Positions 8,612 to 17,832 of a stretch of DNA of 64,000 nt are shown piece after piece. A model generated the notes under the pieces. It was given only the letters and a program-made list of their open reading frames with translations, searched no databases and had not been told where the DNA came from. This DNA comes from CAVRUD01 sp963849635 (GTDB taxonomy: Bacteria > Chloroflexota > Chloroflexia > Thermomicrobiales > UBA6265), in assembly GCA_963849635.1 (NCBI GenBank), contig CAWKIA010000025.1:62001-126000 (forward strand). The letters are read 5' to 3'. Each line of letters opens with the position of its first letter. Position 1 is the stretch's first letter. A program made the translations under genes and the position numbers.

Positions 8612-10945
8612 ATGAACACGACACACCCGGCCTATCAGTCCGGCCAACTTGGACTGTCCCGAAATGCTCACCGCGTGTTGCTGCTGCTGTTTCGACTAGG
8701 CGCTGTGATCGTCGTCGCGGCCACGTTCATGCTCACACCGGAGCGCACGCTGGGCCATGCCGCGTTCGAATCCAGCGACCCCGTCGCCAACTCGGTTGTA
8801 GAGAACTCGCCAACCGAGGTCAGTATCCGGTTCACCGAACCGCTTGAAGACACCTACACTGGCGCGTCGCTCCTGAATCAGAACGGCGATGAGGTCCCCG
8901 ACACGTCGTTCAGGATCGACGAGGCGGACCAGCACCGGCTGATCCTTGCTCTGCCCCCTTCGCTGCCGAACGGGACCTACACCGTCTCGTGGCAGAACCT
9001 CTCCGCCGCGGACGGACACCGCCTACAGGGCTACTTCGCCTTTACGGTCGGGACAGCCGCCGATGTTGGCGCCATTGCGAGCGTCAGCGTCGATGAGGGA
9101 ATCCCGTTCTGGCTCGGCGGGGTCGCCCGCTGGCTGGCCCTTCTCGGGATCGCCCTTGTCGCGTCCCTCCTGCCGATATGGCTGTTTGTAATCCGCCCGG
9201 TTCCAGCAATCGATTCCGAGCATCTTGTTCTCCTGGCCGAGCGTATCCGTCGCCTGGCGATCTGGGGCGTGGCCGGAGCGGCGATCGTCAATCTGTTTGC
9301 CCTGATCGTCCAGACCAAAGGGAATGCCGGCGATGAGTCAATCTGGTCTGTCTTGTCGAATACGACGTTTGATACAAGGTACGGCCGTTTTTGGTTGGTG
9401 CGGATAGGTTTGCTCGTAGTACTGGCTGCTGTGTTTTGGCTGATGTCGTGGTCACGTGACTCCTATCGCCGGCCCATTCCCCTCATTGGGTTGGCGGCGT
9501 CGCTTGCCCTGCCGATCCCGGTCAGCATGCTGGCGCACGCGTCCGCCCAGGTCGAACACCGGTCGACCGCCATCGCCTTCGATTATGTTCATCTCCTCGC
9601 CGCCGCGATCTGGGGCGGTGGCCTCGCGGTGCTGACGTATGTCCTCTTACCGCCGATCGTGCAGGGGCCCGCGGGGGTCAGTCGCCGGGTTCTGGCAGGC
9701 GTCATCCCTCGGTTCTCCGTCCTCGGCCTGGCTGCCTGGGTCACGCTTGCCCTGAGCGGAATCTACATGGCGTATTTGCAAGTTGGCAGCTGGGGTGGTC
9801 TCTGGCACACGGCCTATGGCGACTCGCTCGTGCTCAAGCTTGTCGCGCTGAGCCCCGCCCTCCTCCTGGCCGCCGCCAACTTGCTCGTCCAGAGTCCTCG
9901 CCTGCGCTCAAGCGATGTTCGCGCCGCGGTATCTGGGAAACGAATTCGATGGGCGGTCGCGGGAGAACTCATCTTCGTCCTCATCGTCCTCTTCTTCGTC
10001 GGTCGCCTGGTCGGCCAGGAACCTGCCCGGGAAGTCATTGCCGCCCGGAATCCGGTCGGTATTGAGCTCAACGTTCCGCTCGTCACCCAGGCCGTTAACC
10101 GGCCCAGCGAACTCTCGGTTTCTCCTGGCCGTCCGGGTCCCAACTCCTACCACCTCGAAGTCGGAGGCAATGTGCTGCCCGATGGGACCGACGGTGTTCT
10201 GCGCGTCAACCCGAGCGACGACTCCATCGGCCAAAAGGAGATCAAACTCACCCGCACGGAAGGGACGAATACCTACACGGGCAGCGGCAGCGAACTGGCC
10301 CTTCCTGGGGAATGGTCTCTAGAGGTGATCGTGCGCAAGCCCGGCACCCTTGAAGGCCGCTCAACGCTCCCTATCACGCTTGACTCCGCGCCGCCCGGCC
10401 GACCCGAGCGCTCCTTCTGGCTGATCGACTGGCCCGGCCTCGTCGGCCTCGCGTTCGTCGTCTTCGGCGTAGCGACCGTGGCGATTGCCTGGCTCGTGCG
10501 CGCATCGACCTGGCGACCGCAGGGAGCAATCGCCGGCGGGCTTGGCATCTCAGTCGGGGCGCTGCTCATCTATGGGGCGATGATCTCGCCCCCGGACGCC
10601 GAATCACGAAACGAAGCCGCTCGACCCGGCACGCCGGTGGCAACGGAAGGGATCGAAGTGGCGCTCGCGTCGAACTTCGGCGTGCTCGGTGAGAGTAGCC
10701 TCACGATCAGCGTTGCCGATGAGTCCGGCGCTCCTATCGACGACGCCGAGGTGTCGATCGATGGGGTCATGCCGGCAATGGGAATGACTTTGGCCTCGAA
10801 AGCGGCAACGCCCCTTGGTGCCGGCCAATACCAGGTAGACGCGGTCCCGATCACGATGAGCGGCGACTGGCACATCGATGTGACCGTCGATCGTGATGGC
10901 GCCGAGCCCATCACGGTCCCGTTCGTCGTACCCGTCGGCGGCTAG
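8612..10945 (+). CDS. CopC-CopD fusion protein with C-terminal YtkA-like domain
   Basis: Copper-type binding and transport protein in the membrane. 777 residues; ATG at 8612 with GGGAGG upstream. After an N-terminal membrane signal segment ending GHAAF, a CopC beta-sandwich covers about residues 48-145 (VENSPTEVSIRFTEPLED, SAADGHRLQGYFAFTVG, with the conserved DGH). A CopD domain of about eight helices follows (about 165-475, from FWLGGVARWLALLGIALV). An extracellular stretch, another TM pair (about 605-655) and a C-terminal beta domain (about 675-777, GESSLTISVADESGAP, MPAMGMTLASKA, TMSGDWHIDVTV) resemble YtkA/FixH-like modules. The last domain is inference. Confidence 0.85.
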   Translation: MNTTHPAYQSGQLGLSRNAHRVLLLLFRLGAVIVVAATFMLTPERTLGHAAFESSDPVANSVVENSPTEVSIRFTEPLEDTYTGASLLNQNGDEVPDTSFRIDEADQHRLILALPPSLPNGTYTVSWQNLSAADGHRLQGYFAFTVGTAADVGAIASVSVDEGIPFWLGGVARWLALLGIALVASLLPIWLFVIRPVPAIDSEHLVLLAERIRRLAIWGVAGAAIVNLFALIVQTKGNAGDESIWSVLSNTTFDTRYGRFWLVRIGLLVVLAAVFWLMSWSRDSYRRPIPLIGLAASLALPIPVSMLAHASAQVEHRSTAIAFDYVHLLAAAIWGGGLAVLTYVLLPPIVQGPAGVSRRVLAGVIPRFSVLGLAAWVTLALSGIYMAYLQVGSWGGLWHTAYGDSLVLKLVALSPALLLAAANLLVQSPRLRSSDVRAAVSGKRIRWAVAGELIFVLIVLFFVGRLVGQEPAREVIAARNPVGIELNVPLVTQAVNRPSELSVSPGRPGPNSYHLEVGGNVLPDGTDGVLRVNPSDDSIGQKEIKLTRTEGTNTYTGSGSELALPGEWSLEVIVRKPGTLEGRSTLPITLDSAPPGRPERSFWLIDWPGLVGLAFVVFGVATVAIAWLVRASTWRPQGAIAGGLGISVGALLIYGAMISPPDAESRNEAARPGTPVATEGIEVALASNFGVLGESSLTISVADESGAPIDDAEVSIDGVMPAMGMTLASKAATPLGAGQYQVDAVPITMSGDWHIDVTVDRDGAEPITVPFVVPVGG

Positions 10946-10980
10946 CGTCGCGACTCGATCAACCGAAACACACCGAAAAA

Positions 10981-10995
10981 TGCGGCACTGCCGCA
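10981..10995. promoter_or_regulatory. 15-bp palindrome downstream of copC-copD
   Basis: TGCGGCA-C-TGCCGCA is a perfect inverted repeat with a one-base centre, 36 bases after the CopC-CopD stop and 31 bases before the iron-transporter -35 box. It may be an operator half of that promoter region or a short transcript-end structure; the loop is too short for a stable hairpin. Confidence 0.35.
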
Positions 10996-11025
10996 ATTCA
11001 GCCTGGCGAATGTCTTGTCGTGTCC

Positions 11026-11054
11026 TTGACAGCCGCCAGCAGGCTGGCCATAAT
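11026..11054 (+). promoter_or_regulatory. Sigma-70-type promoter for the siderophore ABC operon
   Basis: TTGACA at 11026-11031, a 17-base spacer and CATAAT at 11049-11054: a perfect -35 and a five-of-six -10 with ideal spacing. Transcription would start near 11061 and give a leader of about 180 bases before the substrate-binding protein at 11240. It is the clearest promoter I found in the window. Confidence 0.75.
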
Positions 11055-11076
11055 CCCGACCATAATAGTCGGGATT
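11052..11076. promoter_or_regulatory. Palindromic operator overlapping the iron-transporter promoter
   Basis: AATCCCGAC (11052-11060) and GTCGGGATT (11068-11076) are exact 9-bp inverted arms around a 7-base AT-rich centre. The element overlaps the -10 box and the expected transcription start, the classic position for a repressor. Given the downstream genes, a metal-dependent repressor of the Fur or DtxR/IdeR type is a reasonable inference, but the sequence is not a textbook Fur or DtxR box. Confidence 0.65.
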
Positions 11077-11239
11077 CACTGCCGAACTCCGGCGTGGGGC
11101 ACGGGGCGAGGAACAAACGATCGCGGACCACGGACAACGTGGATCCGATGGATTTGCCTTGCCTTTTCGATTCTACGGATGCTGAGATGTCGAACGCGCC
11201 CCCAAGGCGCCGGCAACATCGAGAGGGAGGAGCACACAG

Positions 11240-12283
11240 GTGTCACCAGTTCGGGATGTTCGGTCGAGTTTGCCGGCATTGATCGGAACGCGGCGCCAAC
11301 TGCTGGCAGGGACTGCCGCATTGGCGGCGGGCCTCGCGCTCACCACACGGGGTTCCGCTCAGGAGAGTACGCCTGCATCACTGGCGTCCGGCGAGTGGAC
11401 GTTCACCGACGACAAGGGCGTCACCGTCACGCTGCCGGCCCGGCCGGAACGGATCGTCGCCGACGTCAACGCCGCCGCGCCGCTCTGGGACTTCGGCATC
11501 CGCCCAGTCGCCGTCTTCGGCTGGAACGCCACCGACACCGGTGATTTTGGTGACGCCGGTGGCAACGTCGATCCGGCCGCGGTCGAGGTCGTCGGTGTGA
11601 CCGCCGAGCCGTTTCAGCCCGAGAAGGCTATTGCGGTCGATCCCGACGTACTGATCACGATCACCTGGTCGCCAGACGACCCCACCGAGTACTGGAGCAT
11701 CGACCCGGCCATCCTCGAACAAGTTCAGCCGATCGCGCCGCTGATCGCGATCTCGGCGACCGGTTCGGCCGATGTCAACACCGAGCGATTCGCCGAGTTG
11801 GCCGCCGCCCTCGGCGCCGATCTCGAGACGCCGGAGCTGGTCGAAGCGAAGGCGACCTACGATGCCGCCTTCGCGGAATTCCAGGCTGTTGCCGAATCGA
11901 AGAAGGACCTGACCGTCCTCTTCTTGTATATCTCACCAGAGGAGATCTACGTCGCTTACCCCCCCGACTGGGCGGACCTGGCGATGTACCAATCGCTCGG
12001 ACTGAACGCGATCGAGCCCGATGCCGAGCCAGGCACCTTCTGGGAGGAACTCAGCCCGGAACAGGTGATGAAGTACCCGGCCGATATCATCTTGAACTCG
12101 ACCCGTCCCGGCAACATGACCGTAGACGAGCTCAAGGAGCACCCCACCTACAGCCTGCACCCCGCCATCAAGGCCGGCCAGATCGGACCCTGGAACCAGG
12201 ACTTCATCATGAGCTACCAGGGGATGACGGCAGCTCTAAATACTGTCATTGCCCCCATCCGCGACGCGAACAAAGTTACCTAG
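11240..12283 (+). CDS. Iron-siderophore ABC transporter substrate-binding protein (FecB/FepB-like)
   Basis: Extracytoplasmic receptor of a class III (siderophore/cobalamin type) importer. 347 residues; GTG start with gagggaggag upstream. An N-terminal hydrophobic signal (about residues 16-40) starts with GTRRQLLAG, a twin-arginine-like start, and ends before QESTPASL. The mature part shows the periplasmic-binding-protein-2 pattern: DDKGVTVTLPARPERIVA, AVDPDVLITITWSP, SYQGMTAALNTVIAPI. No lipobox cysteine is seen. First gene of an operon with two permeases and a fused ATPase, under the promoter/operator at 11026-11076. Confidence 0.88.
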   Translation: MSPVRDVRSSLPALIGTRRQLLAGTAALAAGLALTTRGSAQESTPASLASGEWTFTDDKGVTVTLPARPERIVADVNAAAPLWDFGIRPVAVFGWNATDTGDFGDAGGNVDPAAVEVVGVTAEPFQPEKAIAVDPDVLITITWSPDDPTEYWSIDPAILEQVQPIAPLIAISATGSADVNTERFAELAAALGADLETPELVEAKATYDAAFAEFQAVAESKKDLTVLFLYISPEEIYVAYPPDWADLAMYQSLGLNAIEPDAEPGTFWEELSPEQVMKYPADIILNSTRPGNMTVDELKEHPTYSLHPAIKAGQIGPWNQDFIMSYQGMTAALNTVIAPIRDANKVT

Positions 12284-12332
12284 ACGATGGTTCGCACTCC
12301 GCTTCGCCGATACCACCTGGCCGGGTAGGGAC

Positions 12333-13385
12333 GTGGTCGCGACCAACGCACCCCGCACCGCCATTAACCTCCCCTCGCCAAGCTGGCTGGGAGTTTCTCT
12401 CCGCGTGGGCGGCCTGCTGCTTGGCGTAGCGGCCGCCTGCGTGGTTGCCTTGCTCAGCCTTCGGTTCGGCTCGCTTCAGATCAAGACCGCCGACGCCTGG
12501 AACGCCATCTTTGCCTATGATCCCAACTCGTTCGAGCAGACAGTGGTGCGCACCCTCCGGGTCCCTCGGACCATCATCGCCCTCGGCGTCGGCAGTTGCC
12601 TGGCGGTCGCCGGGGCGGCGATGCAAGGAGTGACCCGAAACCCGCTGGCGGATCCCTCGATCTTCGGCGTCAGTAGCGGAGCATCGTTCGCGATTGCGAT
12701 CTCCGTGTACTACCTCGGCCTGAACTCACCCCAGGAGTACGTCTGGCTCGCTTTTCTCGGCGCATTGGCGACCTCGGCTCTGGTCTTCGCGGTCGGGTCC
12801 GCCGGGCGGGACGGCGCCACCCCGGTCAAGCTGGCCCTGGCCGGCGTGGTGATCTCGGCGCTGCTCGGGTCCTGGACGAGCGCCCTGCTCCTCATCGACC
12901 GGGAAACGCTGGATAGTCTGCGTTTTTGGCTGGCCGGGTCCGTCGCGGGCCGCGAACTGAGCACCTTCTGGATCGTCTCGCCGTTTCTGCTCGGCGGCGC
13001 GGTCGCCTGCATCTTCCTTGGCCACCAGCTCAACGCCTTGAGCCTGGGAGATGACACCGCCAAGGCTCTCGGCGTGCGCACGACCCGGATCCGGCTGATC
13101 ACATCCCTCCTCGTGGTTCTGATCACCGGCGCGGCTGTTTCCGTGGCTGGCCCGATCGGCTTCGTCGGCCTGGCGATTCCCCACGTCGTCCGCTCAATCG
13201 TGGGGCCGGACTACCGCTGGGTCCTGCCTTACTCGTTCGTCTTCGGCGCGGTCTTCCTGACGGCCTCGGACATCCTGGGCCGGATCGTCATGAGCCCCAG
13301 CGAGATCCAGGTCGGCATCGTGACGGCTGTCGTCGGTGGGCCCTTCATGGTCTACCTCGCCCGCCAGCGTAGCGTGGCAAGCTAA
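12333..13385 (+). CDS. Siderophore ABC transporter permease, FecCD family (first)
   Basis: Membrane subunit of the iron-siderophore importer. About 350 residues from the GTG at 12333; a TTG at 12249 would extend it into the previous gene and is less likely. About nine or ten hydrophobic segments are visible. Family marks include RTLRVPRTIIALGVGSCLAV, AGAAMQGVTRNPLADPSIFG, LALAGVVISALLGSW, ALGVRTTRIRLITSL and VAGPIGFVGLAIPHVVRSIVG, the last being the ATPase-contact loop. It lies 50 bases after the binding protein and stops one base before the second permease. Confidence 0.88.
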   Translation: MVATNAPRTAINLPSPSWLGVSLRVGGLLLGVAAACVVALLSLRFGSLQIKTADAWNAIFAYDPNSFEQTVVRTLRVPRTIIALGVGSCLAVAGAAMQGVTRNPLADPSIFGVSSGASFAIAISVYYLGLNSPQEYVWLAFLGALATSALVFAVGSAGRDGATPVKLALAGVVISALLGSWTSALLLIDRETLDSLRFWLAGSVAGRELSTFWIVSPFLLGGAVACIFLGHQLNALSLGDDTAKALGVRTTRIRLITSLLVVLITGAAVSVAGPIGFVGLAIPHVVRSIVGPDYRWVLPYSFVFGAVFLTASDILGRIVMSPSEIQVGIVTAVVGGPFMVYLARQRSVAS

Positions 13386-13386
13386 G

Positions 13387-14448
13387 ATGGCTTCCTTTGG
13401 CGACACGTTTGCTCCCGCCCAACGCCCAGGGCACCGGACAGTCCGAGGCCGGCACGTCGCTGTGCGGCTCAACATGCGCGTGCTCGCCTACGCGGGCATC
13501 ACCGCCCTCCTGGTCCTGCTCTTAGCAACCTGGGCAATGACGCTCGGCTCGGTCCGCATCCCGTTCAGTGACGTCATCATGGCGATTGTCGGTCGCCGCG
13601 ACGGCGACACCGATCTGGTCGTGCAGACGCTGCGCTTGCCGCGGATGCTCAGCGCCATCCTGATCGGCGCCTCGCTGGCGATTGCCGGGGCCATCTTCCA
13701 GGGCCTGGCCCGCAACCCGCTGGTCTCCCCCGACATCATCGGCATCGACGCCGGGGCAACGGTCTGCGCCGTCTTCTGGCTGGTGTCCGGGCAAAACGCG
13801 GACTTCCTTCCAGTCGCAGCCTTCATCGGGGCAACCGTCACCGCCACCGCAATCTACGCCCTCTCCTGGAAAGGCGGGATCGTCCCGAACCGCCTGATTC
13901 TGGTCGGCATCGGGGTCGGCTCGATGGTCAGCGCGGGCGCCACCTTCATGACCGTCCGCTTTCCCGAAGAGATGGTCAGGCCGGCGATCGTCTGGACCAT
14001 GGGCTCGATCTACGGCAGCAAGTGGTCTGACGTCGTTACCGTCGGCGTTGTGTTGGCGGTCGCGGCCCCCCTGGCCGTGATCCTCATGATCCCCCTCCGT
14101 GCCCTCCAACTCGGCGACGCCCTGACCCGAAGTGTCGGTATTCCGCTTGAGCGGACCCGTCTCGGCTTGATCTTGGTCGGGTGTGCGCTCGCCGCTGTGA
14201 GTGTTTCGTTCGCCGGGCCGATCGGCTTCGTCGCCCTGATGGTGCCGCACATGGCCAGGATGATCGCCGGGCCGCCGTCCGGCAGTGTGATGGTCTTCAC
14301 CGGCTTCCTTGGGGCATTGATGTTGCTGGCATCCGACGTCATAGCCCAGCACGCGCTGCCGGTCACCCTACCGGTCGGCGTCGTGACCGCAGCGGTCGGT
14401 GCGCCGTACTTCTTCTTCCTGCTGTATCGCTCGAACGCACGTGTCTGA
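13387..14448 (+). CDS. Siderophore ABC transporter permease, FecCD family (second)
   Basis: Second permease of the importer, forming the heterodimeric channel with the preceding protein. The ATG at 13387 directly follows the first permease's stop (TAAGATG); an earlier in-frame ATG at 13336 lies within the previous gene. The N-terminal extension of about 35 polar residues is unusual. Then follow QTLRLPRMLSAILIGASLAI, AGAIFQGLARNPLVSPDIIG, LGDALTRSVGIPLERTRLGL and FAGPIGFVALMVPHMARMIAG. About nine or ten membrane segments, 354 residues. Confidence 0.88.
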   Translation: MASFGDTFAPAQRPGHRTVRGRHVAVRLNMRVLAYAGITALLVLLLATWAMTLGSVRIPFSDVIMAIVGRRDGDTDLVVQTLRLPRMLSAILIGASLAIAGAIFQGLARNPLVSPDIIGIDAGATVCAVFWLVSGQNADFLPVAAFIGATVTATAIYALSWKGGIVPNRLILVGIGVGSMVSAGATFMTVRFPEEMVRPAIVWTMGSIYGSKWSDVVTVGVVLAVAAPLAVILMIPLRALQLGDALTRSVGIPLERTRLGLILVGCALAAVSVSFAGPIGFVALMVPHMARMIAGPPSGSVMVFTGFLGALMLLASDVIAQHALPVTLPVGVVTAAVGAPYFFFLLYRSNARV

Positions 14449-14475
14449 TTGGGCAATCGAGACCGGGAGAAGTGC

Positions 14476-16206
14476 ATGAGCCGGCTTCAGTCAGAGAACG
14501 TGACCCTCACCTACGACGTAGACCCGGTCGTGGTCGACCTGAGCCTCGCCATCGAAGATGGAGCCATCACTACCATCATCGGCCCCAACGGCTGCGGCAA
14601 GTCGACGCTCCTTCGCGCCCTCTCTCGTCTCCTCAAGCCCACCAACGGCGCCGTCCTCCTGGACGGTGAACTGATCCACCGCCTCCCGACCCGCTCGGTC
14701 GCCTTGCGGCTAGGACTGCTCTCGCAGCAATCCACCCCGCCTGGCAACATCACCGTCGAGGATCTGGTCCGCCGCGGCCGGTACCCTCACCAAGGGTTCT
14801 TCCAACCGCCGTCCAAACAGGACAACCTCGCCGTCGAGCACGCGCTCGACCTGGCCGGGATGACGGATCTGCGCCACCATCAGGTCGACCGCCTCTCCGG
14901 CGGTCAGCGCCAGCGGGCCTGGATCGCAATGGTCCTCGCTCAGGAGACGCCGATTCTGCTTCTCGACGAGCCGACGACGTACCTGGACATCTCCCACCAG
15001 CTCGAGATCATGTCGCTGGTGCGGAAGCTCAACCAGGAGGCCGACCGGACAGTCGTTATGGTCCTCCACGATGTCAACGAGGCCGCCCTCGTGAGCGACA
15101 AGCTCGTCGCCATGCGCGATGGCCGCATCATTGGCGAAGGTCCTCCCTCCGAGGTGCTGACGCCGCATCTCCTCTCCGACCTCTATGGCATTGCCTGCGA
15201 TGTGCATCCGCATCCAATGCCCGCCATGTGTGATCGCTTCTGCGTGCCGCGCAGCCGGGCGTACGCGCGGGGCCGCGGCGCCTCTCCCGCTGCCAACGGC
15301 TTCTCGATCGAGCAGGTCCGGACCGGCCACGGCAAGGCGGTCGTCTCGGATGGGTTGACGCTGTCGATTCCGAGCGGCGCGATCACCGCGATCATCGGCC
15401 CGAACGCCTGCGGCAAATCGACCTTGATGCACTCCTGCGCCCGGCTCTTGAAGACCAGCAAGGGCACGATCCGGCTCAACGGCCAGGACGTCAACCGGGG
15501 ATCACACCGGGCACTGGCCCGCCGCTTGGCACTGATGGGTCAGGGTCCCTCCCCGCCGGACGGCCTGACGGTCGAGGACCTGGTCGCCATCGGCCGGTAC
15601 CCGCACCAGAGCTGGCTGCGGCAGTGGACGGCAGACGACGAAACGGCGTTGGAATGGGCCCTCGACCGATGCCGGCTGACCGACCTCCGCTACCGCGAGG
15701 TCGATACCCTCTCCGGCGGTCAACGCCAGCGGGCCTGGTTTGCCATGTCCCTTGTCCAGGACACCTCAGTGATGATCCTGGACGAACCGACAACGTTCCT
15801 GGATCTCTCGGCGCAGATCGAGCTACTCGACATCGTCTGGGAACTCAATCGCGATCACGGCCGCACCGTCGTGATGGTGATGCACGACCTCAACCTCGCA
15901 ACCCGCTACGCCGACCACCTGATCGCGATGAAACGGGGCAAGGTGATCGCCGAGGGCCCGCCAGAGCAAATCGTCACCCCCGAATTGATCAAGCAGGTCT
16001 TCGACATCGACGCGAACGTCATCATCGACCCGCTCACCGGCACCCCACTGACGATCCCGACGACGGTCAACGGGCATTTCCACCAACCAGAGTCGGTGCC
16101 GACTCTGGCTGGGGCAGGAGCGGCTGATCCTCCGCTATTACCAGGCCGACCGCTGCTGGAATTCGATCATGCGGCGGCGTTCACCCAATCGGCGGCACCT
16201 CAATAG
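14476..16206 (+). CDS. Fused double ATPase of the siderophore ABC transporter (two FecE-like domains)
   Basis: Cytoplasmic motor of the importer. The ATG at 14476 follows GGGAGAAG; 576 residues. Domain 1 (about 1-250) has Walker A GPNGCGKST, signature LSGGQRQRAWIAM, Walker B ILLLDEPTT and H-loop VMVLHDVNEA. Domain 2 (about 285-530) repeats them: GPNACGKST, LSGGQRQRAWFAM, VMILDEPTT and VMVMHDLNLA. All catalytic motifs are intact in both halves. Usual members of this class are single-domain homodimers; here both sites are in one chain, matching two different permeases. It reads like a tandem duplication followed by fusion. The C-terminal 45 residues are low in complexity and unrecognised. Confidence 0.88.
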   Translation: MSRLQSENVTLTYDVDPVVVDLSLAIEDGAITTIIGPNGCGKSTLLRALSRLLKPTNGAVLLDGELIHRLPTRSVALRLGLLSQQSTPPGNITVEDLVRRGRYPHQGFFQPPSKQDNLAVEHALDLAGMTDLRHHQVDRLSGGQRQRAWIAMVLAQETPILLLDEPTTYLDISHQLEIMSLVRKLNQEADRTVVMVLHDVNEAALVSDKLVAMRDGRIIGEGPPSEVLTPHLLSDLYGIACDVHPHPMPAMCDRFCVPRSRAYARGRGASPAANGFSIEQVRTGHGKAVVSDGLTLSIPSGAITAIIGPNACGKSTLMHSCARLLKTSKGTIRLNGQDVNRGSHRALARRLALMGQGPSPPDGLTVEDLVAIGRYPHQSWLRQWTADDETALEWALDRCRLTDLRYREVDTLSGGQRQRAWFAMSLVQDTSVMILDEPTTFLDLSAQIELLDIVWELNRDHGRTVVMVMHDLNLATRYADHLIAMKRGKVIAEGPPEQIVTPELIKQVFDIDANVIIDPLTGTPLTIPTTVNGHFHQPESVPTLAGAGAADPPLLPGRPLLEFDHAAAFTQSAAPQ

Positions 16207-16246
16207 GTCCGGATCGTCCGACTAAGGCCGTCTGCCGCCACCTGAA

Positions 16247-17832
16247 TTAGGCGCTCCTCGTCCCGCTCGGGTGGGTTCCGATTTGGGCCCGGCGCAACGC
16301 CGTGTCGGGGCGGACCGATGTGTCCGCCCGGTTGCAGACCGACCAATTCCCGGTTGGAAACGCCGTTCCTGACCTGAGACAACGCGGTAGGTTGCCGGGC
16401 GGACAGAGCCGGTCGTGCTGCCAGAGGCGGACGCAGGTGCGCAGGTTGGTGGTGGTCGCCACCAGCGTCCACTCGGCCGCGACATTGGCCCGTCCGCGGA
16501 GCAGGAACCGGCGCGCCCCCAGTTCCTCCTTGAGCATCCCAAAGACGGGTTCGACCAGCGCCTTGCGCTGCCGGGCGAGGGTCTGGGCTTCCTCGGTCGC
16601 CATCCAGGCCCGATGCGCGCGCAGAGCTGCCTCGTGCGGTCCCACCTCCAGGGCTCGCCCCTGCCGCGCGTCTGTGGTGCACACCCTGAAGTGGGGGCAC
16701 GCCCGGCACACCGCCGCCGTCCCCCGGTAGACCCGCATCATCGGGCGAGCGGTCCGCGCCTTGATGCCCCGGAAGGTGAGCGCGTGCCCGGCCGGGCAGG
16801 TGAAGGCATCGGCGGCCGGGTCGTAGGCAAAGTGCTCCTTATGGAAGGGATCAGCCAGCGCGGACTGCTGGGCCTCGGGCATGACGACCCGTTGCCCCCG
16901 CGCGGCACAGATCGCCACCGTCGCCCCATCGTGGTAGCCACCGTCGGCCAACACCGTGGCGACCCGCGGCCGGTGGTGGCGTCCACCCGTGCCAGCATCG
17001 GCAGCAGCTGGCCGTGGTCATCAGCGTCGGGGACGACGGCGACCGCCGTCAGCAGCCGCGCCGGGCGTGTGCCGGGCAGGTCGACCCGGGCGACCGCCGC
17101 CTGGGCGTTGTACCCGGCCACCACCCCGTGCCGCCCCTTGACCAGCCCCGCCTCCGGATCGGTCAGGTTGAGCCGCGTGGGGCCGTCCGGGGCGGTGACC
17201 TGGTCGAGCGCGGCGCGCACCCGCACCCGCAGCCGCTCCGCCTGAGCCAGCTCGGCCGGCAGCCGGGGCGGAGTCGGCGGCCCGTCCGGGCGGTTCTGGG
17301 CCTCCAGATCGGCGATCGCCGCCTCGACCCGCTCCAGCAGCTTGGCCAACGCGGCGGCGTCCAGGGTCCGATCTTTGGCGGCATTGCCCCCGATCTTGGT
17401 CCCGTCGACCGCCTGGATCGCCCAGACCACCAGGCCGCTGGTCGCCGCCGTGGCCACGGTGCGCTTGAAGAGGACGTGCATCCCGCCACGATGGCGCTGG
17501 TAGAACCGCCACAACGTGTTATGGTCGGGCCGCTGGCCGCCGCTCAGCCACAGGAAGGGCACCTGCTCGGCGCACGCCACCGCCAACTTGCGGCAGGAGC
17601 GAACCCCGCTCATGAACCCGTAGAACCAGACCGCCAGCAGCACGGCTGGGTCGTAGGCCGGGGCACCTCCGGGGTGCCCGCCAGGGACGATCTCCAACGC
17701 CGCCCACTCCGCGTCCGTCAGCCCCTCGACAAAGGCAGCGACGAAGCGCACCGGGTGGTCGGCGGCCACCCAATCCTCCAACTTCGTGGGCAAGACGCCC
17801 TCGCGGTCACGGGTCCACGGGCGCAGCGGCAT
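16247..17832 (-). pseudogene. IS1182-family DDE transposase, frameshifted
   Basis: Transposase that would mobilise the surrounding element. The chosen start is the ATG at 17832 (MPLRPWTRDREGVLP). The N-terminal domain reads DWVAADHPVRFVAAFVEGL and YDPAVLLAVWFYGFMSGVRS, a typical IS1182/IS5-group start. AIQAVDGTKIGGNA gives the first Asp, and MLADGGYHDG (second Asp) lies after a frame change near 16955-16975. PVFGMLKEELGARRFLLRG carries the final Glu region, and CPAGH plus CRACPHFRVC form the cysteine-rich insert of the family. One indel separates the two halves, so it is either inactive or a sequencing error. Its C-terminal 30 residues read through the left-end repeat. Confidence 0.85.

Noticed and set aside
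16247..17832. Programmed frameshifting in the transposase
   Set aside because: IS1182-type transposases are normally a single frame and I see no A-rich slippery site; the same kind of break occurs in many housekeeping genes here.
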